Part shown: piece after piece, positions 1-7,853 of the stretch
How the letters are laid out: every line of letters starts with the position of its first letter
How positions within the stretch are numbered: position 1 is the stretch's first letter
Assembly (NCBI RefSeq): GCF_010501055.1
Contig: NZ_QVMO01000025.1
Location: 1 to 47,347, forward strand
DNA from: Dysgonomonas sp. 521
GTDB taxonomy: Bacteria > Bacteroidota > Bacteroidia > Bacteroidales > Dysgonomonadaceae
DNA length: 47,347 bases
Reading direction: 5' to 3'
Notes under the pieces: model-generated
What the model was told of the DNA's origin: nothing
What the model saw: only the letters and a program-made list of their open reading frames with translations
The model's database searches: none
Program-made: the position numbers and the translations under genes

Positions 1-1
1 G

Positions 2-82
2 AAAGACAAGTTGAGTATTAAAAAGAGGCTATATAAAGCTGCGTTGGATACTCAATATCTCAGGAAACTATTGAAAATTTGA
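2..82 (+). CDS. C-terminal end of an unidentified protein (partial)
   Basis: An open frame enters from the left window edge at base 2 and ends at a TGA at 80-82, giving 26 residues rich in Lys, Leu and Arg. It lies 33 bases upstream of the next plus-strand start, which fits a gene in the same operon. Too little is visible to name a family. The frame could also be chance, because a 27-codon open stretch is not statistically convincing. Confidence 0.3.
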   Translation, partial: KDKLSIKKRLYKAALDTQYLRKLLKI

Positions 83-115
83 TGCGGTTGCCCTGACTTA
101 TAAAAATAAATATCT

Positions 116-1429
116 ATGAGGAAAAATATTTTCTTATTCATGCTGCTTTTTTATTCTTTTGGCATTTCTGCGCAGCAGGTTGAACTTTCGCTTCCTTATA
201 TGGCGGGTAAAGAAGCTAAGATTGCGTATTTTCACGGAAGCCGCTCCGATACATTATCTACAATGTTAGACACAGCCGGAAAAGGAAGTTTACGCCTGCC
301 TGACGGATATAAGGGAATTGTACAACTTATCGTTCCTGATTTTGGTTCTACTGAATTTATTGGTGGAGAGCCCCTGGTTAAAGTAGAATCTGACATGGAG
401 TACATCAGTAAAGATAATGTCCGTTTTCCCGATTCCCGGGAAAATGAATTGCTATACCGTTTCTTTGCTGAGAAAAGTGAGAATATGACCCGTATGGCAT
501 GGATACAAAACGGGCTTCAACTAAACAAACCGGAGACAGAACTTTACAGGCTGTTAACGGAAGAATTCAAGTCTATTCAGGAACAGTCTGTCATTATCGA
601 CAAGCAGATTAATGAAAGTTCGTCTTATGCCGCCAGTTTGATACAGATTATGGTGTTTTCAAACATTCTAATGTCAGCAAACGATACGCACAATCCACAA
701 CAGATAGCACAAGTAAGGGCGTACTTGCACAAAGATATGGACTGGCAGGCTCTTTATACATCCCGTGATTTCTGGTCGATGACAACCAGCCTGTATATAA
801 ACCTGTTCGATGCCGGAACAGCTTCTCAAAAAGAAGAGGAGGTGAATTATGCCAAAGAAGTAGCTCAACTCACAGCAAAGGTACAAGAACCTGTGCGTTC
901 GGCCTTGTTCGAAAGCCTCTACAGAGCTTGCGAAGGCCTTGATTGGAATATAGCTAAAGACAGTATGATGTCATACATTGCCCAAAACGGAACGGAAATC
1001 AACCTGCATGACAATTATATGCAGTGGATACACACGGAATACCGTACACGTACCGGAAATCCTGCACCTGAAATAGAAGGGGTGGAGATGAGGAATAGAG
1101 ACGGGGGTACATCGCTGGTCATATTCTATGAATCGGGATGCGGCAGCTGCGAAAGTGAACTTGAAGAAATAATTCTTCATTATCCCCAACTGTTAAAAAA
1201 AGGAGTGCGTATAATTACGGTTTCGGCCGATGTAGATAAAAGAACATATGACTTTAACTCCCGTAATTTTCTGTGGAAAGACAAGCTATGTGATTTCAAA
1301 GGCTTTAGTGGGAATAATTTCAAGAACTACGGTATCATGGCTACGCCAACGATGTTTGTTATTGACAGAAACGGTATCATTGCGGGACGGTATGCCAGTT
1401 TGGAAAATACGGGATTATTGAAAAAATAG
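116..1429 (+). CDS. Exported thioredoxin-fold (TlpA/AhpC-TSA-like) protein
   Basis: This 437-residue protein has an N-terminal signal peptide ending around ISAQQ (residues 17-21), so it should act in the periplasm. Residues about 25-310 form an N-terminal region typical of long Bacteroidetes TlpA-like proteins, which I cannot assign to an enzymatic domain. The C-terminal 120 residues are thioredoxin-like: FYESGCGSCESEL contains the CxxC pair Cys342/Cys345, and ATPTMFVID supplies the cis-Pro loop. The likely role is thiol-disulfide exchange with an unknown partner, possibly reduction of periplasmic proteins. It has its own hairpin terminator downstream and converges on ecotin. The thioredoxin fold is seen directly; the redox role is inferred from the CxxC motif. 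Confidence 0.75.
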   Translation: MRKNIFLFMLLFYSFGISAQQVELSLPYMAGKEAKIAYFHGSRSDTLSTMLDTAGKGSLRLPDGYKGIVQLIVPDFGSTEFIGGEPLVKVESDMEYISKDNVRFPDSRENELLYRFFAEKSENMTRMAWIQNGLQLNKPETELYRLLTEEFKSIQEQSVIIDKQINESSSYAASLIQIMVFSNILMSANDTHNPQQIAQVRAYLHKDMDWQALYTSRDFWSMTTSLYINLFDAGTASQKEEEVNYAKEVAQLTAKVQEPVRSALFESLYRACEGLDWNIAKDSMMSYIAQNGTEINLHDNYMQWIHTEYRTRTGNPAPEIEGVEMRNRDGGTSLVIFYESGCGSCESELEEIILHYPQLLKKGVRIITVSADVDKRTYDFNSRNFLWKDKLCDFKGFSGNNFKNYGIMATPTMFVIDRNGIIAGRYASLENTGLLKK

Positions 1430-1479
1430 CAATCTGCCTGATTTTATTTTTAAACAATTACATTATTGACAGCTTTGCA

Positions 1480-1503
1480 AGGGGCAGGGTCAGCCTGCCC
1501 TTA
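1480..1503 (+). terminator. Hairpin after the thioredoxin-fold gene
   Basis: GGGCAGG (1482-1488) pairs with CCTGCCC (1494-1500) across a 5-base loop and is followed by a short T/A-rich run. It sits 50 bases after the stop at 1429. The U-tract is short, so this is a modest terminator candidate. Confidence 0.45.
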
Positions 1504-1581
1504 TATGTATAATACCGGGCGGGCTAACATGTGAATCGAGAGTTGAATTATCAACCATCAATTCGCATATAATATAAACGA

Positions 1582-1612
1582 AATGAGGATATAACCCGGT
1601 TATACCCTCATT
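1582..1612. terminator. Bidirectional hairpin between converging genes
   Basis: A 31-base near-perfect palindrome: AATGAGGATATAACC and GGTTATACCCTCATT pair with a single mismatch around one central base. It lies between the plus-strand thioredoxin-fold gene and the minus-strand ecotin gene, so it could end transcripts from both sides. T-rich sequence flanks it on the right and A/T-rich sequence on the left. Confidence 0.5.
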
Positions 1613-1655
1613 CAATATCTTTGATTGATAATAATATCAATACAGGCTAATATAA

Positions 1656-2147
1656 TTATTTCACATCCGAAGACTGATCTTTACCAGCTTTCCAGATTCT
1701 GTATTTTATTTCGTAGCCCTGAGGAGCATAAATTACAATCGGTAATTTACTGTTATACCTGACCAACAATGTTTGCCCCGAAACGAATTTATTCTCATTT
1801 GGCTTATTGCATGCCATCATTGTAGATGTAGTCTGGCCATTAGATGTAAATTCATAATAAGTATATCCCCATCCTTGCAGATCTTTTTCTTCAATCTTTC
1901 CCATCAATCGATGCTTGTTGCAATCTACGCTCATTACTTTTCCGGGTACAATCTCAACTTTAAACAAAGATTCATCCGACTTTTTCTTCAATTCTATAAC
2001 ATGTCTTACCATACCTTCCGCTGCCTTAGGGAACGGCTCCAGCGCCTTCTCCAGTTCTTGTTTGTTTTGGGCATTTACGATGCCGGCAAAAGACATTATC
2101 AGGCTCATTGCGAATAGTGCTAGCACTGTTTTTGTAAACTTCTTCAT
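1656..2147 (-). CDS. eco: Ecotin, periplasmic serine-protease inhibitor
   Basis: This 163-residue protein matches ecotin along its whole length. Signal peptide residues 1-26 end in VNA. The mature part keeps the family landmarks VDCNKHRLMGK, LQGWGYTYYEF, TSTMMAC and RYNSKLPIVIY, and ends in the KYRIWKA strand. In E. coli ecotin the P1 residue is Met84 within STMMAC; the equivalent here is Met110, so the substrate-like loop is intact. The disulfide pair is also conserved (Cys76 and Cys113). Ecotin dimers inhibit trypsin-fold proteases such as neutrophil elastase, trypsin and chymotrypsin, usually protecting the cell from host proteases. It is a single-gene unit converging on the upstream gene. 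Identification is firm; the biological target is unknown. Confidence 0.95.
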   Translation of the reverse strand: MKKFTKTVLALFAMSLIMSFAGIVNAQNKQELEKALEPFPKAAEGMVRHVIELKKKSDESLFKVEIVPGKVMSVDCNKHRLMGKIEEKDLQGWGYTYYEFTSNGQTTSTMMACNKPNENKFVSGQTLLVRYNSKLPIVIYAPQGYEIKYRIWKAGKDQSSDVK

Positions 2148-2349
2148 TTTTCTTTCTATTTTTTAAATTAATTAAATTCTATGACTCCGGTAAAACCAAA
2201 AGGTTTAAGGGTCGGATTTTTTTTCTTTACCTTTCATTTTACCCTGCTCGGTATTTAACTAACAATTTAAAACTAGAAAGGTTTTAATTTATTGCGACAA
2301 ACAGTTAAATTTAAACGGACAGTCAAAAAAATAAAGCATACCGAAAAGA

Positions 2350-2384
2350 GAAATGGCCGTTACTATAACAGAAACGACCATTTC
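2350..2384 (-). terminator. Hairpin terminator downstream of the YjdI-like gene
   Basis: GAAATGGCCGTT (2350-2361) pairs with AACGACCATTTC (2373-2384), a 12-bp stem with one G-T pair and an 11-base loop. It begins 28 bases beyond the minus-strand stop at 2412 and is followed on that strand by T-rich sequence. Confidence 0.6.
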
Positions 2385-2411
2385 CCGGAAATATATAAAT
2401 GTAAAGTCAAT

Positions 2412-2639
2412 TCAATCTCTTTTTTCGTTATTCATCCTGTAACTTAATGCACCCGACGGACATTTCGTAATCTGAGCGATTAGCTGTTCGGTAGTAGCGT
2501 TCTCAGGTTTTACCCAAGGCCTTTCTTTCGGATGATAAACCTCCGGCAGCATCTTTACGCATATACCTGCATGCTGACAAATTTCCGGTTTCCATACAAT
2601 GGTCAGTTCCCCATTTGTATATTCTACAATCTTTTCCAT
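2412..2639 (-). CDS. YjdI-like divergent 4Fe-4S mono-cluster (Fer4_19) protein
   Basis: A 75-residue cytoplasmic protein of the Fer4_19/YjdI family. The cysteines lie in EICQHAGICVK (Cys21 and Cys27) and ITKCPSGAL, the ferredoxin-like pattern of this family. WKPEICQHAG and the KCPSGAL tail are its characteristic signatures. It probably binds one iron-sulfur cluster and transfers electrons, but the partner is unknown. It lies 79 bases downstream of a YjdJ-like acetyltransferase on the same strand, the same pairing as yjdI and yjdJ in E. coli, so the two are probably co-transcribed. Its size is typical for the family. Confidence 0.85.
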   Translation of the reverse strand: MEKIVEYTNGELTIVWKPEICQHAGICVKMLPEVYHPKERPWVKPENATTEQLIAQITKCPSGALSYRMNNEKRD

Positions 2640-2718
2640 TTTCTTCGTTTTATATAAATAATCAGTAAAAATTAAAGCAATAACGACTTCTGGCCAATCT
2701 GTTTCTTTAAGTAAGAGC

Positions 2719-3015
2719 CTAGAAGTTTATCCCCCTCATTACAATACGCCTCCAGTCGGGATGCTTTTTTATATACCCTGCTATAAAGGGGCAAAGTGGA
2801 ATTAGCCGCAACTCTTTCTTTTCTATATCGGCCAGCACTTTCTCCGCCAACTGGCTGCCTATACCTCTTCCTTCGAGGGCTACCGGAACCTCGGTGTGGG
2901 TCAGGTATATCTCGCCGTTATTCGTCTTGATATACTCCACTTTAGGTATATAGTTCCCTACATGAAACTCGTATTGATTTTTCCCGATATTATCTATAAG
3001 TTCATAGTTTTCCAT
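2719..3015 (-). CDS. YjdJ-like short GNAT-family N-acetyltransferase
   Basis: This 98-residue protein belongs to the very short GNAT class. The acetyl-CoA pyrophosphate loop is visible as VALEGRGIGSQLAEKVL (the RGxGxxL pattern), followed by RLIPLCPFIAGYIKKHPDW, which is diagnostic of the YjdJ-type group. The family's acceptor substrate is not established. It is upstream of, and probably in one operon with, the YjdI-like ferredoxin. The start at 3015 is the only sensible ATG, and the next methionine would destroy the first strand. Confidence 0.85.
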   Translation of the reverse strand: MENYELIDNIGKNQYEFHVGNYIPKVEYIKTNNGEIYLTHTEVPVALEGRGIGSQLAEKVLADIEKKELRLIPLCPFIAGYIKKHPDWRRIVMRGINF

Positions 3016-3063
3016 CTCTATATTTTTTATGTTTATCTATAAACGCCATACGAAACGATATTG

Positions 3064-3088
3064 TTTAGAGCCTGTTTAGATTTTATTC
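3064..3088 (-). repeat. Short dispersed repeat, TTTAGAGYCTGTTT family (copy 1)
   Basis: TTTAGAGCCTGTTTAGATTT followed by TATTC. The same core recurs at 43681 and 45673, and a partial form in reverse orientation lies at 35165-35177. This copy lies upstream of the yjdJ-like gene, not at a gene end. Confidence 0.6.
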
Positions 3089-3147
3089 GTTCAATTTCAT
3101 CAGTCGTTTTATTTATTGTCGTATTTACATACGCTGCACTCCGGTGA
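3089..3147 (+). repeat. Dispersed intergenic repeat B (left copy)
   Basis: The segment beginning GTTCAATTTCATCAGTCG and ending ACATACGCTGCACTCC plus GGTGA matches 47057-47098 with a few substitutions. The left copy has about 16 extra bases in the middle (3111-3126). Neither copy looks coding. It may be part of a larger interspersed element. Confidence 0.55.
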
Positions 3148-3416
3148 CCATTGGATGCTGAAGGAAGCATCCCGTGTCTCTTTTTAGGATCGGGATCCTT
3201 CCCTACGGTCGGGATGACATGCGGCAGTAAATATTTTTAATTACTTAAAATAAATCATTAACAGGCACAATTCACTTTTGTACGGAAAATCATTGGAATG
3301 AAAAATTTTAATAAATTATGTTTATATTTCTTACAAGCTGTAATCTTCGCGATATAAAATAGACTAATAATCAGGTATAAATTGATAACCGAATCTTAAA
3401 GAAATAAGTTTTTATG

Positions 3417-3424
3417 TATATTTG
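3417..3424 (+). promoter_or_regulatory. dapB-lepB promoter -7 box
   Basis: TATATTTG matches the Bacteroidetes -7 consensus TAnnTTTG and lies 33 bases before the dapB ATG. I see no clear TTTG at -33. The upstream 60 bases are AT-rich. Confidence 0.6.
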
Positions 3425-3457
3425 CATGCTTTAGTTACTTATTAACCAATACACAGA

Positions 3458-4174
3458 ATGAATATAGCGCTTATAGGATATGGAAAAATGGGGCATGAAA
3501 TAGAGAAGATCGCCCTGCAGAGAGGTCATAAAATTGTTTCGATCATTGATGTCAACAATCCGGATGAATTTGAATCTCCGTCATTTAGGAGCGCCGATGT
3601 GGCAATAGAATTTTCCATGCCCGACAGTGCTATAAATAATTACCGTAAATGCTTCGCGGCCAATGTCCCTGTAGTTGCAGGTACCACAGGCTGGCTTGAG
3701 CATCTGGAAGAGGTGAAAAAAGCCTGTGCGGAACAAGGGAAAACATTTTTTTATGCATCTAATTACAGCCTCGGTGTAAATATATTTTTCGCTTTGAATA
3801 AATATCTGGCAAAGATTATGAACAACTATCCGGACTATGATGTAAGAATGGAGGAAACGCACCATATCCACAAGCTTGACGCTCCCAGCGGTACAGCCAT
3901 CACACTGGCTGAAGACCTGATAAAAGAGGTTGACAGAAAGGACAGGTGGAATCTGGAAACACAAGAAAAAGAGACCGACCTTGCCATCCATTGCATCCGT
4001 GAAGGGGAAGTTCCGGGCATACACGAAGTAATATATGAATCACAAGCCGATATCATCAGTATCAAACACGATGCTAAAAGCCGTATAGGATTCGCGCTTG
4101 GGGCAGTACTTGCCGCCGAATTCACAAAAGGTAAAAAAGGATTTTTAGGAATGAAAGACATGCTGAAATTTTAA
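3458..4174 (+). CDS. dapB: 4-hydroxy-tetrahydrodipicolinate reductase
   Basis: This enzyme reduces 4-hydroxy-tetrahydrodipicolinate with NAD(P)H in the diaminopimelate/lysine pathway, in the cytoplasm. The 238-residue sequence starts with a Rossmann nucleotide-binding loop, ALIGYGKMGHEIE (residues 4-16). It carries GTTGW at 75-79 and the substrate-binding segment EETHHIHKLDAPSGTA (132-147). By comparison with E. coli DapB, His135 and Lys139 are the likely catalytic acid and substrate-binding lysine. It is slightly short for the family (usually 240-270 residues), with the abbreviated N-terminal domain common in Bacteroidetes. It lies 8 bases upstream of lepB, so the two genes form an operon. 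Confidence 0.97.
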   Translation: MNIALIGYGKMGHEIEKIALQRGHKIVSIIDVNNPDEFESPSFRSADVAIEFSMPDSAINNYRKCFAANVPVVAGTTGWLEHLEEVKKACAEQGKTFFYASNYSLGVNIFFALNKYLAKIMNNYPDYDVRMEETHHIHKLDAPSGTAITLAEDLIKEVDRKDRWNLETQEKETDLAIHCIREGEVPGIHEVIYESQADIISIKHDAKSRIGFALGAVLAAEFTKGKKGFLGMKDMLKF

Positions 4175-4182
4175 ACTGACAT

Positions 4183-5676
4183 ATGGAAAAGAGTACATCA
4201 AACCAAACGAATAAAAGGGAAAGACGTAAACCCGGCACAAAGCAATGGATATATGCCATTGTTGCTTGTATCTGTTGCATCTCATTTGTTATCTGGACCG
4301 GATACTGGGCTGTCCTGATCCTGATTCCCATTTTTATCGACATCTACATCACTAAATTTATCCCCTGGGGCGGATGGCGCAATGCCAAGAATAAACAGGT
4401 AAAAAACGTACTCGACTGGGTAGATGCCATTCTTTTTGCCCTCGTAGGAGTTTACTTCATCAATACATTCTTCTTCCAGAATTACCAGATACCTTCTTCA
4501 TCGCTTGAAAAATCACTTTTGGTTGGGGATTTCCTGTGCGTGAGCAAACTGAGCTATGGGGCGCGTTCGCCAATGACGCCGTTTTCGATGCCTCTGATGC
4601 AGCATACTTTCCCGTTTTTCGGGTTTAAGTCGTACCTCGATAAGCCTCAACTGGAATACCAGCGATTTAAAGGTACAGGGCATATAGAGAGGAACGACAT
4701 AGTTGTTTTCAACTATCCGTCGGGCGACACCGTGGCCTCAAAAATTCAGGAGGTCGACTATTATGTATTGTGTAAAGATGCCGGAAGGGATGCCGTATGG
4801 CGCGACCGGAATACATACGGGGAAATACTGTACCGCCCGGTAGACAGGCGCGAAAATTACGTGAAACGTTGCATCGGACTTCCGGGAGATGTGTTGTCAA
4901 TCGTTAGCGATACCGTATATATAAACGGCAACCCGATACAAAGCCCTGAGAAAATGCAGTTGTTATATTGCGTACAAACAGACGGGACGGACATTTCTTC
5001 CGCTGTATTCGATGAGCTCGGATTAAGCAATGAGGATAAAAGAAAAATAGGGATGTTTCAGGATCTGAGGGAACTGGACAGTTTGTCGTATGTAAGGAGA
5101 ATATTCCCGGATGCGAAAAACGGCAATCCCGGACTTTTATACATGAACATCAATATGACAAAGGAAATGGCTGATAAAATGAAACAAAAGCCATTTGTAG
5201 AAAAAGTTATCCCTCAAAATCAATTTTATAAACTGGCAAACAAAGTGGGCGGACAACGCTTTATTCAGCCTACCATCTATCCTATAACTTACGACGGCCA
5301 GACCGAACCGGGAGATTTTCATGCATTATGGATACCTAAAAAAGGAGAAACCATCAAATTCGATACAGACGTTGATTATAAGGTCGCGGCTTATACCCGT
5401 TGCATAAAGAACTACGAGCACAACAGTTTTGAGTACAAAGACGGGAAAATCTATATCAACGGGCAACAGGCCGACTCTTATACATTCAAGTTCGACTATT
5501 ACTTTATGATGGGCGACAACAGAGACAACTCGGCCGATTCGCGTGTATGGGGATTCGTACCGGAAGACCACATCGTAGGTAAACCTTTGTTTATATGGCT
5601 ATCTCTCGACAAGGACAAGAATTTCTTTAGCGGAATACGCTGGAGCAGGCTGTTTACATCGGGCAATAAGAAGTGA
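4183..5676 (+). CDS. lepB: Signal peptidase I (long Bacteroidetes form)
   Basis: This enzyme cleaves Sec signal peptides at the outer face of the inner membrane. Of its 497 residues, two hydrophobic N-terminal segments (about 22-55, and 80-98 just before the catalytic box) anchor the protein. The catalytic serine motif reads QIPSSSLEKSLLVGD (Ser107). The general-base lysine is in YVKRCIGLPGD (Lys228). Box E is MGDNRDNSADSRVWGFV near residue 443. The usual SGSM box is SSSL here. About 200 extra residues lie between the lysine box and box E, a known feature of many Bacteroidetes LepB proteins. Directly downstream of dapB. The many exported hydrolases in this window would be among its substrates. 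Confidence 0.96.
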   Translation: MEKSTSNQTNKRERRKPGTKQWIYAIVACICCISFVIWTGYWAVLILIPIFIDIYITKFIPWGGWRNAKNKQVKNVLDWVDAILFALVGVYFINTFFFQNYQIPSSSLEKSLLVGDFLCVSKLSYGARSPMTPFSMPLMQHTFPFFGFKSYLDKPQLEYQRFKGTGHIERNDIVVFNYPSGDTVASKIQEVDYYVLCKDAGRDAVWRDRNTYGEILYRPVDRRENYVKRCIGLPGDVLSIVSDTVYINGNPIQSPEKMQLLYCVQTDGTDISSAVFDELGLSNEDKRKIGMFQDLRELDSLSYVRRIFPDAKNGNPGLLYMNINMTKEMADKMKQKPFVEKVIPQNQFYKLANKVGGQRFIQPTIYPITYDGQTEPGDFHALWIPKKGETIKFDTDVDYKVAAYTRCIKNYEHNSFEYKDGKIYINGQQADSYTFKFDYYFMMGDNRDNSADSRVWGFVPEDHIVGKPLFIWLSLDKDKNFFSGIRWSRLFTSGNKK

Positions 5677-5696
5677 GTTATAAATAATGAGTTGTT

Positions 5697-5745
5697 GACT
5701 GATGACTGATGACTGATGACTGCTAACTGCTAACTGCTAACTGCT
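5697..5745 (+). repeat. Seven-copy 7-bp tandem array
   Basis: Seven consecutive heptamers just after lepB: GACTGAT three times, GACTGCT once, then AACTGCT three times, ending in AATTG. The units share the ACTG core, and the array switches from one variant to the other through a hybrid unit. A multiple of 7 bp and not of 3, so it is not a coding repeat. Such arrays can expand and contract by slippage. Confidence 0.85.
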
Positions 5746-5792
5746 AATTGTTTCCAATGTCGGTCAGTCGGTAAAAATGTGTTTAATATAAT

Positions 5793-6360
5793 CGTTCTTT
5801 AACTTTTTGCATAAATACTATCTTAGGTTAAATACTTTAGTCGCAGTTCCTGACTGCCGCGCCCTCCCGGGCTTGTCCCTTCTTTTGGCATTGCCCAAAA
5901 GGAAGCAAAAGGCTAGTGCTTTGTCCCTCGGCGACCCACCAACGGCTGGCCGGCTAAACGGGACGAAACTCGCCTGCGGCTCGGACAACATCCCGTTTCA
6001 CGCCGACTGCACCGGGTGGGTGCCCCGCCTGCGGAACAGATGCACGGAGTCGCGACGCAACGTCAAGACAGAGGATAAACCCTGCAAATCAGGCGTCAGT
6101 CAGCGCCGTTAGCAAGCGTACGGGGTACCCACCCGGTGCAGGCGGCGTAGAATGAAGTGCGGGCGCTTTTATGCATCATCTGCCAATCTGTAGAACGATG
6201 AATCCATTATCACTTCATTCAGCCGACAAGCCGATGGTGGGTCGTACGGCGAAGCGGGGCGCAATGCTTTTTTGCTTACTTTTGGAGCTTCGGCCAAAAG
6301 TAAGGCAAGCAATCTGTGATTGCGCGCAGAATAAAAAATAAAAGAACACATAATTTAAAC
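5793..6360. repeat. Dispersed repeat A, large imperfect palindrome (full-length copy)
   Basis: A gene-free stretch whose left part (5793-5975) matches 47165-47347 at the window end almost base for base. The left arm (about 5850-6035) and right arm (about 6119-6345) are imperfect inverted copies of each other. CACCGGGTGGGTGCCCCG near 6010 pairs with CGGGGTACCCACCCGGTG near 6120 (17 of 18). GACCCACCAACGGCTGGC near 5935 has its counterpart around 6225-6242. Each arm contains its own small hairpin: TTTTGGCATTGCCCAAAA on the left, and ACTTTTGG/CCAAAAGT on the right. The open frames inside (5807-6112 and 6169-6351) look like low-complexity shadows with no protein family. It is GC-richer than the surroundings. 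It could be a non-autonomous mobile or structured-RNA element. Confidence 0.75.
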
Positions 6361-6388
6361 AAAACGAAATACTGATTCACATAAATAT

Positions 6389-7780
6389 TCAATTTGTACG
6401 GAAAGCCACTACCGGAATCCCTTCTGTAGAAAACAAATTTCCGATACTGTCATCATCAAAGCAATAACGAATATTCACTTTTGTGGATTGTAATCCATCT
6501 GTTGAAACAACTAATTTATCCCCCTCTATTTTCCCTGTAGCCTCTTTCCATATACCGTCATCTCCCGATATTTTCAATCCTTCTATTTTACTGCCTTTAA
6601 TAATTAAGCCTTTCTTCACACCATCGAATGTAATAAATATCTTATCTTCTTTTTGATAGGCTTCCTTAAAAACAGGACTTTCATAGTCTCCAACAAACTT
6701 GCCATATGTATCGTCCAGAGCCAGATAAGAGAGTCGTAAACCTGCCCCTCTTTTATCTCGTGGATGTATATCCTGCACATTTTCCACCAAATCGGATACA
6801 GTTATCATTTTCACCTTATGCATCATTCTGGGAAGCATTGCTTGTTGTTCGCGCAACCGTGCCGGACCGTTATCTGTGGATTGGTATGTGAATGGAGCTA
6901 TCTGAACAAGATAAAAAGGAATCTCTTTATTAAAACCTGTGCGCCATGAACTAATCAATCGTTGCATCAAACGGGCATAAGAATCGGCATACGGATGGTT
7001 CGCCTCTCCCTGGTACCAGATACATCCGGCTATTTCGTAAGGCATAACCGGACGAATCATACTGTTGTATAACGCTCCCGGCTCTGCAGGCCACCACTGG
7101 GAAGCACCATAAAAATCATCGGCCACTACAGGGTCTGACATTACATTCTCACGCGGCGTCCACACTTCGGCGGGAGTACCTCCCCAAGCGGCAACGATAA
7201 TCCCGACAGGCACGTTAAGTTCTTCACTTATATTTCGTCCGAAGAAATAACCGATAGCACTGGATTGGCGCATGGTTTCGGGAGTACAGCGTGTCCATTT
7301 CGAGAAACAATTTTCCTGAGGGGTAGAAGCCCCTATCTGTGGAAGGTGAAAAATGCGGAGATTGGGAAAGTTCGCATTCTGTGCTTCTTCATCGCCATTC
7401 TGTATGCCATGATTTACACTCCATTCCATATTGGACTGACCGCTACATAGCCAAACTTCTCCCAGCATCACGTCTGATAGTGTGACTTCCGAAGAGCCGC
7501 TGATGCGAATTTTGTACGGGCCACCTGCTTCTACAGTCCGGATGCGTGCAGACCATTTACCCATATTGGTAACTTGGGTCTTTATCGTATCACCATTCAG
7601 CCATTCGGGCATGATATTAATATGTTCGCTTGGAGTGCCCCATCCCCAAAGCGTTACTTCCGAATTTCGCTGCAATACCATATGGTCTGTAAAGACAGCA
7701 GGCAAGCGGATTTCGGCCTGTAGAGCCGACAAGCAAAATAGTTGAAGAAGGAGGAAGCAGAATATGCTATATCTTTTCAT
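6389..7780 (-). CDS. SGNH-type acetylesterase (sialate O-acetylesterase family)
   Basis: An exported carbohydrate esterase that probably removes O-acetyl groups from polysaccharide side chains. From the ATG at 7780 it is 463 residues, with a signal peptide ending at LSALQA. The nucleophile box is LCSGQSNMEW (Ser116). The catalytic pair is in VQDIHPRDKRGAG (Asp337 and His339). The oxyanion-hole region IVAAWGGTPAEVW and IWYQGEAN are also typical of the family. An in-frame upstream ATG at 7849 adds 23 residues that themselves look like a signal peptide. I chose 7780 because it gives one conventional signal peptide. Last gene of the 14170-6389 minus-strand operon. In plant-polymer loci this family usually acts as an acetyl-xylan or acetyl-xyloglucan esterase, so sialic acid is unlikely to be the substrate. 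Confidence 0.88.
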   Translation of the reverse strand: MKRYSIFCFLLLQLFCLSALQAEIRLPAVFTDHMVLQRNSEVTLWGWGTPSEHINIMPEWLNGDTIKTQVTNMGKWSARIRTVEAGGPYKIRISGSSEVTLSDVMLGEVWLCSGQSNMEWSVNHGIQNGDEEAQNANFPNLRIFHLPQIGASTPQENCFSKWTRCTPETMRQSSAIGYFFGRNISEELNVPVGIIVAAWGGTPAEVWTPRENVMSDPVVADDFYGASQWWPAEPGALYNSMIRPVMPYEIAGCIWYQGEANHPYADSYARLMQRLISSWRTGFNKEIPFYLVQIAPFTYQSTDNGPARLREQQAMLPRMMHKVKMITVSDLVENVQDIHPRDKRGAGLRLSYLALDDTYGKFVGDYESPVFKEAYQKEDKIFITFDGVKKGLIIKGSKIEGLKISGDDGIWKEATGKIEGDKLVVSTDGLQSTKVNIRYCFDDDSIGNLFSTEGIPVVAFRTN

Positions 7781-7853
7781 AACTATTTTGTTTTGAGATA
7801 TTATACTGATACTTATGCAGGCTAAACAAATGAATAAAATCTTTTTCATATCA

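Larger units (their letters stand above)
3016..3457. other. Intergenic region between yjdJ-like and dapB
   Basis: A 442-base divergent intergenic region with no supported gene. From left to right it holds a copy of the short TTTAGAGYCTGTTT repeat (3064-3088), a longer sequence shared with the right window end (3089-3147), a GC-richer imperfect palindrome around 3186-3222 (GGATCGGGATCC followed by a GGTCGGGATGACA tail), then AT-rich sequence leading into the dapB promoter. Confidence 0.6.

Noticed and set aside
5697..5745. CRISPR array
   Set aside because: Units are 7 bp with no spacers and no cas genes nearby.
5807..6112. 101-residue plus-strand open frame in repeat A
   Set aside because: It lies wholly within the dispersed repeat, has no recognisable family or ribosome-binding site, and its composition follows the GC-rich hairpin arms.
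6169..6351. 60-residue minus-strand open frame in repeat A
   Set aside because: It is in the opposite arm of the palindrome. Its resemblance to the plus-strand frame reflects the inverted repeat, not a conserved protein.
6389..7780. Sialic acid metabolism
   Set aside because: The esterase family name suggests it, but there is no sialidase, lyase or NanE-type gene in the window, and the context is plant polysaccharide.
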